Shown in pieces: positions 35,882-44,388 of a stretch of 64,000 nt of DNA. Source of the DNA: Sterolibacterium sp. (GTDB lineage: Bacteria > Pseudomonadota > Gammaproteobacteria > Burkholderiales > Rhodocyclaceae). Both the position numbers and the translations under genes were made by a program. Numbering within the stretch: the stretch's first letter is position 1; every line of letters begins with the position of its first letter. Under the pieces are notes generated by a model. That model was given only the letters and a program-made list of their open reading frames with translations, did no database searches and had not been told where the DNA came from. The stretch covers positions 36,387-100,386 of the forward strand of contig JAQTOA010000012.1 in NCBI GenBank assembly GCA_028713555.1, in the 5' to 3' direction.

Positions 35882-37660
35882 ATGGCCGAAGCCGACAAAT
35901 CCGTTGTTTCCAATTTCATCCGCAACATCATCGATGCCGATATCGAAGCCGGCAAGCATGTTGCGCGCCGCTGGTCGGGCAAACCCGGCCCCGGTCCGCA
36001 GCAGCAGGCGGGCCAGCCCGATCCGGCCCGGATCCGCACGCGCTTTCCGCCAGAGCCCAACGGCTACCTGCACTTCGGCCATGCCAAGAGCATCTGCCTG
36101 AATTTCGGCCTGGCGCGCGATTATGACGGCGCCTGCCATCTGCGTTTTGACGACACCAACCCGGAGAAGGAGGAGCAGGAGTATGTCGATGCCATCGTCG
36201 ACGCCGTGCATTGGCTGGGCTTCGACTGGCGCTTTGGCCAGGAAACCAATCTCTACTATGCCTCGGACTATTTCGAGTGGATGTACCGGTTCGCCGAAGT
36301 CCTGATCCAGTCGGGCCATGCCTACGTCGACAGCCAGAGCGCCGAGGAAATGCGCGCCAATCGCGGCACGCTCACCGAGTCGGGCAGGAACAGCCCCTAT
36401 CGCGATCGCAGCCCGGTGGAAAATCTCGACCTGTTTCGCCGCATGAAGGCCGGCGAGTTCGCCGACGGCGCCCAGGTGTTGCGCGCCAAGATCGACATGG
36501 CATCAGGCAACATCAACCTGCGCGATCCGGCCATCTACCGCATCCGCCGCGCCACGCACCACAACACCGGCGACCTGTGGTGCATCTATCCGATGTACAC
36601 CTACGCCCATCCGATCGAGGATGCGCTGGAAAACATCACCCACTCGATCTGCACCCTCGAGTTCGAGGACCAGCGCCCGTTCTACGACTGGCTGCTGGAG
36701 CGCCTGGCCGAAGGCGGCTTGCTGCAACGGCCCTTGCCGCAACAGATCGAGTTCGCGCGCCTCAATCTTTCCTACGTGGTGCTTTCCAAGCGCAAGCTGA
36801 TCCAGCTGGTCGAGGAAAAACATGTCGACGGCTGGGACGACCCGCGCTTGCCGACGCTGGTCGGGGCGCGCCGGCGCGGCTTCACGCCGGAAGGTTTTCG
36901 CCTGTTCGCCGAGCGCATCGGCGTATCCAAGGCCGATTCGTGGATCGACATGAGCGTGCTGGAGGATTGCATGCGCGAGCACCTCAACGAAACCGCGCCG
37001 CGCCGCATCGCCGTGCTCGACCCCCTCAAGCTGATCATCGACAATTATCCGGAAGGACAGGAGGAAGAGTGCTTTGCTCCCAACCATCCTCAGCAGCCGG
37101 AATTGGGCCAGCGCAGCGTGCCGTTTTCCCGTGAATTGTGGATCGAGCGCGAAGACTTCATGGAAGTTCCGTCCAAGGGCTATTTTCGTTTGTTTCCTGG
37201 CAATACGGTGCGACTGCGCTACGGCTTCGTCGTCAAATGCAGCTGCTGCGACAAGGACGCCAACGGCAAGATCAGCGCCGTGCATTGCGAGGTTCTGCCA
37301 GACTCAAAATCCGGTACCCCGGGCGCCAACAACTACAAGGTCAAGGGCAATCTGCACTGGCTTTCGGCAGCGCATGCCTACGAAGCGGAAGTTCGGCTCT
37401 ACGACCGCCTGTTCAGGGTGCCCAATCCAGGCGTCGGCGATGGGGATTTCCTGCGGGATATCAACCCGAGTTCAAAGCAGGTGATTCGCGCCTACCTCGA
37501 GCCGGCGTTGCAGCAAGCCTTTGCCGAAGAACGCTGCCAGTTCGAGCGCCACGGCTACTTTGTGGCCGATCGCATCGATTCGCGGCCCGGCGCACCGGTC
37601 TTCAATCGCACCGTGACACTGAGGGATTCATGGGGAACCGCGGCAACGAGCAAGCGCTGA
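35882..37660 (+). CDS. glnS: Glutaminyl-tRNA synthetase
   Basis: A 592-residue class I synthetase. It has the HIGH-like signature PEPNGYLHFGHAKS, the FDDTNP segment, and the KMSKS-like VLSKRKL. The C-terminal beta-barrel domain is present up to the PGVGDGDFLRDINPSSK stretch. It charges tRNA-Gln directly. The start ATG at 35882 leaves an unusual N-terminal leader of about 50 residues with a Pro/Gln-rich stretch before the HIGH region; the length is still within the family range. Confidence 0.96.
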   Translation: MAEADKSVVSNFIRNIIDADIEAGKHVARRWSGKPGPGPQQQAGQPDPARIRTRFPPEPNGYLHFGHAKSICLNFGLARDYDGACHLRFDDTNPEKEEQEYVDAIVDAVHWLGFDWRFGQETNLYYASDYFEWMYRFAEVLIQSGHAYVDSQSAEEMRANRGTLTESGRNSPYRDRSPVENLDLFRRMKAGEFADGAQVLRAKIDMASGNINLRDPAIYRIRRATHHNTGDLWCIYPMYTYAHPIEDALENITHSICTLEFEDQRPFYDWLLERLAEGGLLQRPLPQQIEFARLNLSYVVLSKRKLIQLVEEKHVDGWDDPRLPTLVGARRRGFTPEGFRLFAERIGVSKADSWIDMSVLEDCMREHLNETAPRRIAVLDPLKLIIDNYPEGQEEECFAPNHPQQPELGQRSVPFSRELWIEREDFMEVPSKGYFRLFPGNTVRLRYGFVVKCSCCDKDANGKISAVHCEVLPDSKSGTPGANNYKVKGNLHWLSAAHAYEAEVRLYDRLFRVPNPGVGDGDFLRDINPSSKQVIRAYLEPALQQAFAEERCQFERHGYFVADRIDSRPGAPVFNRTVTLRDSWGTAATSKR

Positions 37661-37809
37661 GCAGGGTGGGAAGTCCTAATAATCCACTGTGAGTGCACCG
37701 GATGGCCGCGGCAAGGAAATGCGCCAACGGCAAAAAGATCTCAGCGTTGCAGTAGGCGGAGGATAATTCCCGCTAGCGGACCGGGAAGGTATGAAACATA
37801 GAGAACAGA

Positions 37810-37848
37810 AAGCCCGCCACTGCTCTACACATTAGCAACGACGGGCTT
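37810..37848. terminator. Weak terminator-like hairpin after glnS
   Basis: AAGCCCG and CGGGCTT pair across a 25-base loop, with GATACTTT after the second arm. It could end glnS or the convergent cytochrome transcript. The 230-base gap around it holds no gene that I can see. Confidence 0.35.
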
Positions 37849-37891
37849 GATACTTTCAGTACGGCAACGAAACGATAAGAGCCTCTCCAGA

Positions 37892-39019
37892 TTAGTTCTT
37901 ATCTGCCGGTCTGCTGGCATACCAGGAAGCTATGCTCTCAATCATGGCATTGCTGTATGCGAAACTCATGTTATGCATCATCGAGCTTTGACGTTTGCCA
38001 TCGCGATAAGCTCGCAGCGACATGACGAGATAATCCCTATCTTGCCCGCTCATTCTCGGAACCACCATGGACGGATTGTTCGTCGCATCATGGCAACGGT
38101 CGCATTTGTCGGCCAACTCCTTGACTGAACTCGGCACGGAGCCAGCGGGAAGCGACTTCTGGATCGAGTAGTAAGCGGCAATGTTCTCAATATCCTTGTC
38201 GCCCAGGCCAGCGATGTAACGCTGCATGCCCCAATTCTGGCGTCCCTTCTTGTATGCCTTCATCGAATTCACCAGGTAGGTCGCATCCTGGCCGGCAAGG
38301 GTTGGCGTTGCACCATCCGTACTGACGCCATGCGCGCCATGACAGCCACCGCACATCGCTGTTGCCGGCTCACCAACTACCGGATCGCCGAAAGGCGGTG
38401 CGCTGCGTTGCGCCGGGATTTGGGAAGCGTAATACCAAGCCAGCTTTTCCAAATCCATCTTATTCGAACCGCGCGCCATGGGATTCATGGCAGTTGCCTT
38501 GCGATCCCCCTGATGGTATTCCTCGATAGCCGTCACCAGATAGTGCGGCTGCTGGCCTGCCAAACTGGGAGTACCGGGAGTCTTGCTGTTGCCGTCCTCG
38601 CCGTGGCATTTGGCGCAAGCTTCAGCCAGGGACTTGCCTTCCTGGTAAGGAGAAGATTGTTGGACGTCCTTGGCGGGAGCGTTGGGTACAGGGGGCAGGC
38701 TAGCGTAGTAGGCGACCACATTCCGCACTTCCGCCTCGGTCATATGGCCGGTCATGTCCTTAAGTGCAGCATGGGTGCGTTTGCCCTCCTTGTATTCGCC
38801 GATCGAAGCGAGCAGGTAGGGAGCCCTTTGCGCCGCCAGATGAGGTATGCCAGGCGCCGCGCCGCCGCCATCCATGCCATGGCATCCTTTGCAGTCACGC
38901 TCCGCAAGCAGTTTGCCAGCGTTCACATCGCCGATTACTCCCTTGCCGGGAGTATCCTTTTTGTCCCCACAGCCAACTAACGTCAAGGACAACATGAGGG
39001 TAAGCATTAGATTTTTCAT
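37892..39019 (-). CDS. Four-domain c-type cytochrome lipoprotein
   Basis: The 375-residue protein has a lipobox (LTLVGC-G at residues 13-18) and four tandem class I cytochrome domains, each starting with a CXXCH (CKGCH, CAKCH, CGGCH, CDRCH) and carrying later Met or Tyr residues that could be the second ligand. The repeating unit resembles one half of cytochrome c4. It should be tethered to a membrane and could carry electrons across a distance. It is transcribed after the fused cytochrome gene on the minus strand, with a stem-loop between them, so a shared role is likely but not proved. Confidence 0.88.
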   Translation of the reverse strand: MKNLMLTLMLSLTLVGCGDKKDTPGKGVIGDVNAGKLLAERDCKGCHGMDGGGAAPGIPHLAAQRAPYLLASIGEYKEGKRTHAALKDMTGHMTEAEVRNVVAYYASLPPVPNAPAKDVQQSSPYQEGKSLAEACAKCHGEDGNSKTPGTPSLAGQQPHYLVTAIEEYHQGDRKATAMNPMARGSNKMDLEKLAWYYASQIPAQRSAPPFGDPVVGEPATAMCGGCHGAHGVSTDGATPTLAGQDATYLVNSMKAYKKGRQNWGMQRYIAGLGDKDIENIAAYYSIQKSLPAGSVPSSVKELADKCDRCHDATNNPSMVVPRMSGQDRDYLVMSLRAYRDGKRQSSMMHNMSFAYSNAMIESIASWYASRPADKN

Positions 39020-39110
39020 TTTAATTCTCGAAAAGAAATTAGTCGTCGTTGAAGGCTTTGTTGTTCCAAGTGCGTCAGCCTTTACACAGTCGACATTTTA
39101 TTCCTATAAA

Positions 39111-39147
39111 CGGATGAAACAAAGCCTGGATTGGCCTGTTTCATCCG
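39111..39147 (-). terminator. Stem-loop between cytochrome genes
   Basis: CGGATGAAACA and TGTTTCATCCG form eleven-base perfect arms with a 15-base loop. It stands 27 bases past the stop of the fused cytochrome gene on the minus strand, and a TTTATAGG follows. It is likely a weak terminator or an RNA stabiliser that sets different levels for the two genes. Confidence 0.6.
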
Positions 39148-39153
39148 TCACAA

Positions 39154-39179
39154 CCTGCTATCACATCCTGCTATCACAT
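39154..39179. repeat. 13-bp tandem duplication at a stop codon
   Basis: CCTGCTATCACAT occurs twice with no spacer (39154-39166 and 39167-39179). The second copy includes the stop of the fused cytochrome gene, so the duplication only adds non-coding sequence. It is probably replication slippage. Confidence 0.7.
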
Positions 39180-41132
39180 GCTGCCGATGAATCCTTTCAG
39201 TACCAGGGCCAGCAGAGTAAAGCCAAAGGTGAGCAGAACGAGCCCCAATATCCTGGAAGCGATGGTCATTGGCTTGGAAGGCACATCCACCAGATATTTC
39301 TCGAGTTCTCCGGATTTTACCAGGCGCTCGTATTCATCAGCATGCTCGTGCCTGAACTCTTCGATAGACACGGTACCGGTGAACATCACCACATCGGGCG
39401 GCGGGAATTTAGTCGGCCTAAGGTGGTTATTGAAAAAGTGCACCGTGAACAGGAATACCGCAGCCAAGAAAGCTTCTTCACCGTGAATGATCGTGGCCAC
39501 GTTGAATACCCAGCCTGGCAGGACCATCCCCGTGATATTGGGCAGTGACAACATCAAACCACTGCCACCAATGATTCCCATCCCCCAGAAGACGGCCCAG
39601 TAGTCGAACTTCTCCCAGTAAGCCCAGCGATCAATCGATGGGCGAGGCCCCGCACCGAAGAACCATTTGAACATGCCAATCGCGTCCTTAAGGTCCTTCC
39701 AGTTGGGGACCAGTGATCTGTGTCCAAACCAATTGAAGTTTTTCCAGTTACGGCTCAGGAAGAAGATCACATAAGCTAGATGGATAAAGAATATGCCAAG
39801 CATAATCGCAGCGCTGATGCGATGAATCACCGCCGCCACCCTCGGGCCGCCCAGCATATTCATGATGGTGTGGGCCCATGCGGCCTCGGCATAGAATGCC
39901 GCCATACCAGTCAACACCAGCGTCATTACGCTCAGAGCAAAGAGCAAGTGGCCAAGACGCCATGGCCAGGCGAAGCGACGGTAGTGCTTGCCTTTCGTTA
40001 TGGGCAGTTCAGTCATTCGCACGGCCTTGCGGTGCTCCTTATGATCATGGCGCTCCCGGTATTCCCGATAGAACCACAGTGCGGAATGCGCCCAGAAAAA
40101 GGTGAATACCCCGATCAGCAGGGCGATCATGAATTTGGAGGTGATCCACATGGCGGGATAACGCGCAAAATCATGGGTGTTGCCATGGGGATCAAAAGTC
40201 ACGAATCCCTTTGTGGCGCCCATGTGGCATTGCTTGCAGGTGTTGAGCCGGTTGTCCGGATGAACCATTGACTTGGGATCGTCAACCCGCTGAATGGTGT
40301 GGCTGCCGTGGCAATCAAAGCACTTCGCGGTATAGGCGTAGCCCAGTGTGCTAACTTGTCCATGATAAGTACCCAAGTAGGTTTTTAAATTATCTTCGTG
40401 ACAATTGCCGCAATTCTTGAAGATGACCAGTCGGGTCGAATCTTCGGACGGCGATGCGACATCGTGGGTAGTGTGGCAATCAGAACAGATAGCAGCGAAT
40501 GCATTCTTGTTTTCCAAGACTTCCTTGCCATGAACCGAAGTTGCATACTCTTCCCGTTGCTTGGCATGGCATTTGCCACAGGTATTGGGAATATTCAGGC
40601 GCCACTCTTGCCGCTCCGCACTGCCTTTCGGATAAACATAATGGGCATCGTGGCAGTCATAGCAGGTCGCGTTGGTGTGTGACTGGTCTTCATCGCTAGG
40701 ATGTGCGTGAATAGATTTCATGTAATGGTCGATCTGATCGTTGACCACACCCAGTCTTGCATTCTCCTGGGTCTTGCCTTCATCCTTGGCTTTTTCCCAC
40801 AATTTCCGATGGCAATTGACGCAACTCACCTTGTGCGTTACGCCTTCCTTGTGAGGGATTTCGGTTATGTCCGTATGGCACTCAACACATAACCGTTTGC
40901 CATGCACACTCTTGCCAAATTTATTCTTGGCCACGTGCAAGGAACGCATATGCCCGTCGGCAGCCGGCATCGCAAATCCCGCCATACCGTGACAACCCAG
41001 GCAGGTCGAATTTTCGAACTTTTCGACCGGCTTTTCACTGGCTTGTTCTGCGGCACATGTTTCCATCATTCCCATCCCTGCCAAAGAAAATATGGCAGAA
41101 ACCACCCAGGCTGCAATTTTTGGAATACGCAT
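39174..41132 (-). CDS. Nine-haem cytochrome c fused to cytochrome b
   Basis: A 652-residue fusion. The N-terminal half has a signal peptide (MRIPKIAAWVVSAIFSLAG) and nine CXXCH motifs (CLGCH, CVECH, CVNCH, CYDCH, CGKCH, CSDCH, CGNCH, CFDCH, CKQCH). From about residue 335 the C-terminal half is a cytochrome b module with five or six helices and His residues in LGHLLFALSVM, RISAAIMLGIFFIHLAYV and IIHGEEAFLAAVFLFTVHFF. It should link the quinone pool to periplasmic haems in one polypeptide. The start at MRIPKI gives a clean signal peptide. It is divergent from the mini-cytochromes across a 286-base gap and is the fused counterpart of the genes at 10438-12471. Confidence 0.87.
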   Translation of the reverse strand: MRIPKIAAWVVSAIFSLAGMGMMETCAAEQASEKPVEKFENSTCLGCHGMAGFAMPAADGHMRSLHVAKNKFGKSVHGKRLCVECHTDITEIPHKEGVTHKVSCVNCHRKLWEKAKDEGKTQENARLGVVNDQIDHYMKSIHAHPSDEDQSHTNATCYDCHDAHYVYPKGSAERQEWRLNIPNTCGKCHAKQREEYATSVHGKEVLENKNAFAAICSDCHTTHDVASPSEDSTRLVIFKNCGNCHEDNLKTYLGTYHGQVSTLGYAYTAKCFDCHGSHTIQRVDDPKSMVHPDNRLNTCKQCHMGATKGFVTFDPHGNTHDFARYPAMWITSKFMIALLIGVFTFFWAHSALWFYREYRERHDHKEHRKAVRMTELPITKGKHYRRFAWPWRLGHLLFALSVMTLVLTGMAAFYAEAAWAHTIMNMLGGPRVAAVIHRISAAIMLGIFFIHLAYVIFFLSRNWKNFNWFGHRSLVPNWKDLKDAIGMFKWFFGAGPRPSIDRWAYWEKFDYWAVFWGMGIIGGSGLMLSLPNITGMVLPGWVFNVATIIHGEEAFLAAVFLFTVHFFNNHLRPTKFPPPDVVMFTGTVSIEEFRHEHADEYERLVKSGELEKYLVDVPSKPMTIASRILGLVLLTFGFTLLALVLKGFIGSM

Positions 41133-41320
41133 GACCTTGAATTTCCCTATAAAAAATACCAAAGCTCGCCATCGTCCTTCGGCGACGAACTCGCAAAAAC
41201 CTTCGTTCTTCCTTCGTTTGTTATAGAGGATCGAGAGCCCCTTAAATCCTCTTCGTAGACCTCAATCCCGATACCGACCACAGATCGTTTGTCATTATGA
41301 TTGAAGCAACAAGGACCGAT

Positions 41321-41362
41321 TTGACTTACATCAATTCCCAACTTGATCTAACACACTAACAT
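41321..41362 (+). promoter_or_regulatory. FNR/Anr-type box and -10 for mini-cytochrome
   Basis: TTGACTTACATCAA (41321-41334) differs from the TTGAT-N4-ATCAA consensus by one base. A -10-like TAACAT at 41357-41362 predicts a start near 41369, which puts the box at about -41.5, the class II activator position. Low-oxygen induction is therefore expected. The gap 41133-41418 also holds the promoter for the divergent fused cytochrome; I see no gene in it. Confidence 0.65.
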
Positions 41363-41418
41363 TTTACAGGACTTACGTTATGTATTGGTTAGAGTAGGTT
41401 TTTTAACTGAAGGGAGCA

Positions 41419-41703
41419 ATGATGAGAACAGCAATTGTAGCGGGGTTGTTGGTAGCCGGCTTGGCGCTGGCTGGTCCGGCGAGTGCTTCGGCTGATCTTG
41501 CCAAGAGCAGTGGCTGCATGAAATGTCACGATGTGGAAAAAAAGAAGATGGGCCCGAGTTTCAAGGATGTTGCTGCCGCTCACAAAGGCAAGACAGATGA
41601 GGCTGCGGTAGTCGCCAAGCTCACGGGAGGCAAGGACCACCCGGCAGTTAAGGCGAGCGAAGCCGATGTGAAAGCAGTTGTTAAATGGATTTTGACTTTG
41701 TAA
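41419..41703 (+). CDS. Small cytochrome c, class I (copy 1)
   Basis: A 94-residue secreted monohaem cytochrome with a signal peptide ending ASA-DLA, one CMKCHD motif, and KKMGPSFKDVAAAH and GGKDHPAV segments of the cytochrome c551/c552 type; the Met ligand is not obvious from sequence alone. It has an AGGGAGC ribosome site. A near-identical paralogue lies about 380 bases downstream (42085-42369). It likely shuttles electrons in the periplasm and sits downstream of an FNR-type box. Confidence 0.9.
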   Translation: MMRTAIVAGLLVAGLALAGPASASADLAKSSGCMKCHDVEKKKMGPSFKDVAAAHKGKTDEAAVVAKLTGGKDHPAVKASEADVKAVVKWILTL

Positions 41704-41711
41704 TTGCTATT

Positions 41712-41739
41712 CGGTCGGAGCCGTCACTGGCTCCGACCG
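41712..41739 (+). terminator. Stem-loop after mini-cytochrome copy 1
   Basis: CGGTCGGAGCC-GTCACT-GGCTCCGACCG, eleven-base perfect arms, starts 9 bases after the stop. The following CTCTTAG is poor in T. A similar hairpin follows copy 2, so the structure was duplicated together with the gene. Confidence 0.7.
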
Positions 41740-42084
41740 CTCTTAGATGGTCTTGATGGTCTTCCTGCCTGGCTGGCGTTATTGAAGTCAGCATAGCGTA
41801 ATTACCGTCGCCGGGAAATTTGGCGGTTTATTTTTCCCTTCCAGCATGTGCCTGGATACTCCAGGTTCACTCGTGTCTGTGTCTGTACGGGTATTGCAGT
41901 AACTTTTTGCAGGTAACTGCGTTATATAATTGCAGGGCAGTTAATCTGGGTAATGTTCAATCTGTGTGGGCTAAATGACCGCACTTATGGTGGCGCAGTA
42001 GATGTAATGCAGGTTTTTCAGCAGGTTGGATGGCACATTTCCCGGGGTTCATTTTAAGAATAGTTTTTTCATACTAAAGGAGCA
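41740..42084. other. Non-coding leader of mini-cytochrome copy 2
   Basis: No gene is seen. The stretch has a TATATAAT near 41925 that could be a -10, and a TGGCAC at 42031 without a matching -12. The last 20 bases (GTTTTTTCATACTAAAGGAG) resemble the same region of copy 1, showing that the duplication included the ribosome site but not the FNR box. Confidence 0.4.
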
Positions 42085-42369
42085 ATGATGAGAACAGCAG
42101 TTGTAGCGGGTTTGTTGGTGGCCGGTCTCGTGCTGGCTGGTCCGGTGAGTGCCTCAGCCGATCTGGCCAAGAGTAGCGGTTGCTTGAAGTGCCACGATAT
42201 CGAAAAAAAGAAAATGGGTCCAGGATTCAAGGACGTTGCCGCCGCACACAAGGGCAAATCGGATGAAGCTGCCCTGGTTGCCAAGGTTACGGGAGGCAAG
42301 GATCATCCCCCAATCAAGGCCAGCGAAGCCGACGTGAAAACCCTCGTCAAATGGGTTTTGGCGATGTAA
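42085..42369 (+). CDS. Small cytochrome c, class I (copy 2)
   Basis: A 94-residue paralogue of the protein at 41419-41703, with the same signal peptide layout and CLKCHD motif. Differences include CLKCHDIEKKKMGPGF in place of CMKCHDVEKKKMGPSF and PIKASEADVKTLVKWVLAM at the end. The gene has its own AAGGAGC ribosome site and hairpin. Two close copies may be expressed under different conditions or differ in redox potential; this is inference. Confidence 0.9.
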   Translation: MMRTAVVAGLLVAGLVLAGPVSASADLAKSSGCLKCHDIEKKKMGPGFKDVAAAHKGKSDEAALVAKVTGGKDHPPIKASEADVKTLVKWVLAM

Positions 42370-42379
42370 GAAGCCAATG

Positions 42380-42409
42380 TCGGCTGGAGCCGAAGGTGGC
42401 TCCAGCCGA
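42380..42409 (+). terminator. Stem-loop after mini-cytochrome copy 2
   Basis: TCGGCTGGAGCC-GAAGGT-GGCTCCAGCCGA, twelve-base perfect arms, begins 10 bases after the stop and is clearly related to the hairpin after copy 1. Little T follows. Confidence 0.7.
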
Positions 42410-42533
42410 TCTGGGTAGTGGCTTTACGGAATACATAACCATAAAGCTTCACAATTGGCTTGCGTTAGCGGAGCAATGTGAAATCTGAATTTCTGCTGAA
42501 GAAGCGGATGTTCAATCTAACTAGGAGAGACAA

Positions 42534-42836
42534 ATGAAACGCTCGGTAATGATACTAACGGCTTTGGCAGCGTTTTTCGGTGCTGCGCAGATTGCAGTCG
42601 CGGCTGATGGCCAGGCTGTTTATGAAAAGAGTTGCAAAGGCTGCCATGATAAGGGCATGATGGGCGCACCCAAGACCGGTGACAAGGACAAGTGGGCGCC
42701 CCTGATCAAGGGTGGCCAGGCTGCCCTCGATGAGGCGGTTGCAAAGGGCAAGGGCAAGATGTCGGCGCAAGCACCAAAGAGCACGCCAGAAGAAATCAAG
42801 GCGGCCAACGCCTATATCATCAGCAAGTCGCAGTGA
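42534..42836 (+). CDS. Cytochrome c5-like protein
   Basis: A 100-residue secreted cytochrome with a signal peptide (cut near VAA-ADG), a CKGCHDKGMMGAPKTGDKDKW segment and the GKMSAQAPKSTPEEIKAANAYI end typical of cytochrome c5, including the Met ligand candidate in GKMSAQ. An AGGAGA ribosome site precedes it. It is the third small cytochrome in the row and ends at a strong terminator. Confidence 0.9.
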   Translation: MKRSVMILTALAAFFGAAQIAVAADGQAVYEKSCKGCHDKGMMGAPKTGDKDKWAPLIKGGQAALDEAVAKGKGKMSAQAPKSTPEEIKAANAYIISKSQ

Positions 42837-42887
42837 TAACGGAAGGCTGCCCGCTTCCCGGCGAGCCGGCCTGAGTAAGTAACATTC

Positions 42888-42916
42888 AATAAACCCCCGT
42901 TTGCCGGGGGTTTATT
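42888..42916. terminator. Strong terminator between cytochromes and gluQ
   Basis: AATAAACCCCCG and CGGGGGTTTATT form twelve-base perfect arms with a five-base loop, and TGTTTT follows. It ends the cytochrome region. Confidence 0.88.
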
Positions 42917-42942
42917 GTTTTGGCGCCCCGCTTGAAAGCATT

Positions 42943-43872
42943 GTGACATCACACTTGCCACCATCAACCAATACCTACTGCGGCCGTTTCGCGCCCTCTC
43001 CAACGGGTCCCCTGCACTTCGGTTCGCTGGTGGCAGCTGTTGGCAGTTACCTGGATGCGCGCAACCGGGGAGGAACCTGGCAAGTGCGCATGGAGGATGT
43101 TGACCGACCGCGTTGCCAACCAGGTAGTGCCGACGGAATATTACGTACGCTGGCCCTCTACGGTTTTGAGTGGGACGGCGCTGTGCTGTACCAGAGCCAG
43201 CGCAACGAATCATATGACCTGGCGTTGGATCAACTGCAAGCCAGTGGTCGAGTGTTCCCCTGCGCCTGCACCCGCCGAGAACTGGCAGATTCACAACTGA
43301 TGCAACAGGCCAGCGACGGAGCGCAAATCTATCCGGGTACTTGCCGTTCAGGACTGCCCCCAGGCAAGGCCTCACGTTCCTGGCGTTTGCGTATCTGTGA
43401 CGAGATCATCGTGTTTGAGGATGCCGTGCAAGGCCGAATTGCGCAATCCCTTGCACAGGAGGTCGGCGATTTCGTGTTATTGCGTGCTGACGGCTGGTTT
43501 GCCTACCAACTGGCGGTAGTGGTCGATGATGCAGCCCAGGGGATTACCCATGTCGTGCGCGGCGCTGACTTGCTTGACTCGACAGCGCGCCAGATACTGC
43601 TGCAACAATTAATGTCCTTGCCCACGCCGAGCTACGCCCACCTGCCAGTGGCGGTCAACCCGGACGGCGAAAAACTTTCCAAGCAGACCCATGCCCCACC
43701 AATGAGCGGCGTGAGGCCGCAAACCGCGCTATGTGAGGCTTTGGACTTTCTTGGCCAGGCACCGCCGGCAGAGTTGAGCCGGGCAAGTATTGCCGAGCTT
43801 TGGCAATGGGCCAGGGAGAATTGGGACATGGCTCAAGTACCCCATCGCCGCACCTTGCCCGCACCAGAGTAA
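42943..43872 (+). CDS. gluQ: Glutamyl-Q tRNA(Asp) synthetase
   Basis: A truncated GluRS-like enzyme that adds glutamate to queuosine of tRNA-Asp. It has the HIGH motif (APSPTGPLHFGSL), the short zinc site FPCACTRREL with later CRSG, and a KLSKQTHA KMSKS motif. It lacks the anticodon-binding domain, as expected for GluQ. The GTG at 42943 gives 309 residues, the family size. The earlier in-frame TTG lies inside the terminator and is unlikely. Confidence 0.88.
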   Translation: MTSHLPPSTNTYCGRFAPSPTGPLHFGSLVAAVGSYLDARNRGGTWQVRMEDVDRPRCQPGSADGILRTLALYGFEWDGAVLYQSQRNESYDLALDQLQASGRVFPCACTRRELADSQLMQQASDGAQIYPGTCRSGLPPGKASRSWRLRICDEIIVFEDAVQGRIAQSLAQEVGDFVLLRADGWFAYQLAVVVDDAAQGITHVVRGADLLDSTARQILLQQLMSLPTPSYAHLPVAVNPDGEKLSKQTHAPPMSGVRPQTALCEALDFLGQAPPAELSRASIAELWQWARENWDMAQVPHRRTLPAPE

Positions 43873-43900
43873 AATTCGCTGACAAAGGAGAATTGATCAG

Positions 43901-44314
43901 ATGATAGTCAACGACGCCCCCGGTCTGCGCCGGATATTGACGGAATGCCGTGTCATCGCCGTGGTCGGCTTATCGGCAAACGAGGATCGCCCCAGTTTTG
44001 TCGTCGCAAAATACATGTTGGGACACGGCTACACCATCATTCCGGTGAATCCTGGGCAAGGCGAAATTCTCGGGCAAAAGTGCTACCCGAGCCTCAAGGA
44101 TATTCCGCAAAAAGTGGATATTGTCGATTGCTTCCGCAAGCCCGAGGATATCCCCCCCCTGGCCGAGGAAGCTATCGCCATCGGCGCGCGGGTGCTCTGG
44201 TTGCAACTCGGTGTGATCAATCAGGCGGCGGCGCAACGAGCTTCTGAGGCCGGCCTTGATGTAGTCACAGATCGCTGCGTCAAGATTGAGCATGCACGAC
44301 TGTTTGGCGGATAG
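43901..44314 (+). CDS. CoA-binding domain protein (YccU-like)
   Basis: A 137-residue Rossmann-fold protein with the CoA-binding segments AVVGLSANEDRPSFVVAKYM and IIPVNPGQGEILGQKCYPSL, and the LWLQLGVINQAAAQRASEAG end. It is the YccU/CoA_binding_2 type of single-domain protein; its task is unknown. It stands 28 bases after gluQ with a GGAG ribosome site, perhaps in one transcript. Confidence 0.85.
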   Translation: MIVNDAPGLRRILTECRVIAVVGLSANEDRPSFVVAKYMLGHGYTIIPVNPGQGEILGQKCYPSLKDIPQKVDIVDCFRKPEDIPPLAEEAIAIGARVLWLQLGVINQAAAQRASEAGLDVVTDRCVKIEHARLFGG

Positions 44315-44388
44315 GCGTAAATTCCGGTTTGCTTAAGGCAAAGCGAGCACCATGCCCGCCATTGAGCTGGTTGAAATAAATTTTCAAC

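Noticed and set aside
42031..42045. TGGCAC as a sigma-54 -24 element before mini-cytochrome copy 2
   Set aside because: No GC pair is found at the -12 position (CCCGG instead of TTGC).
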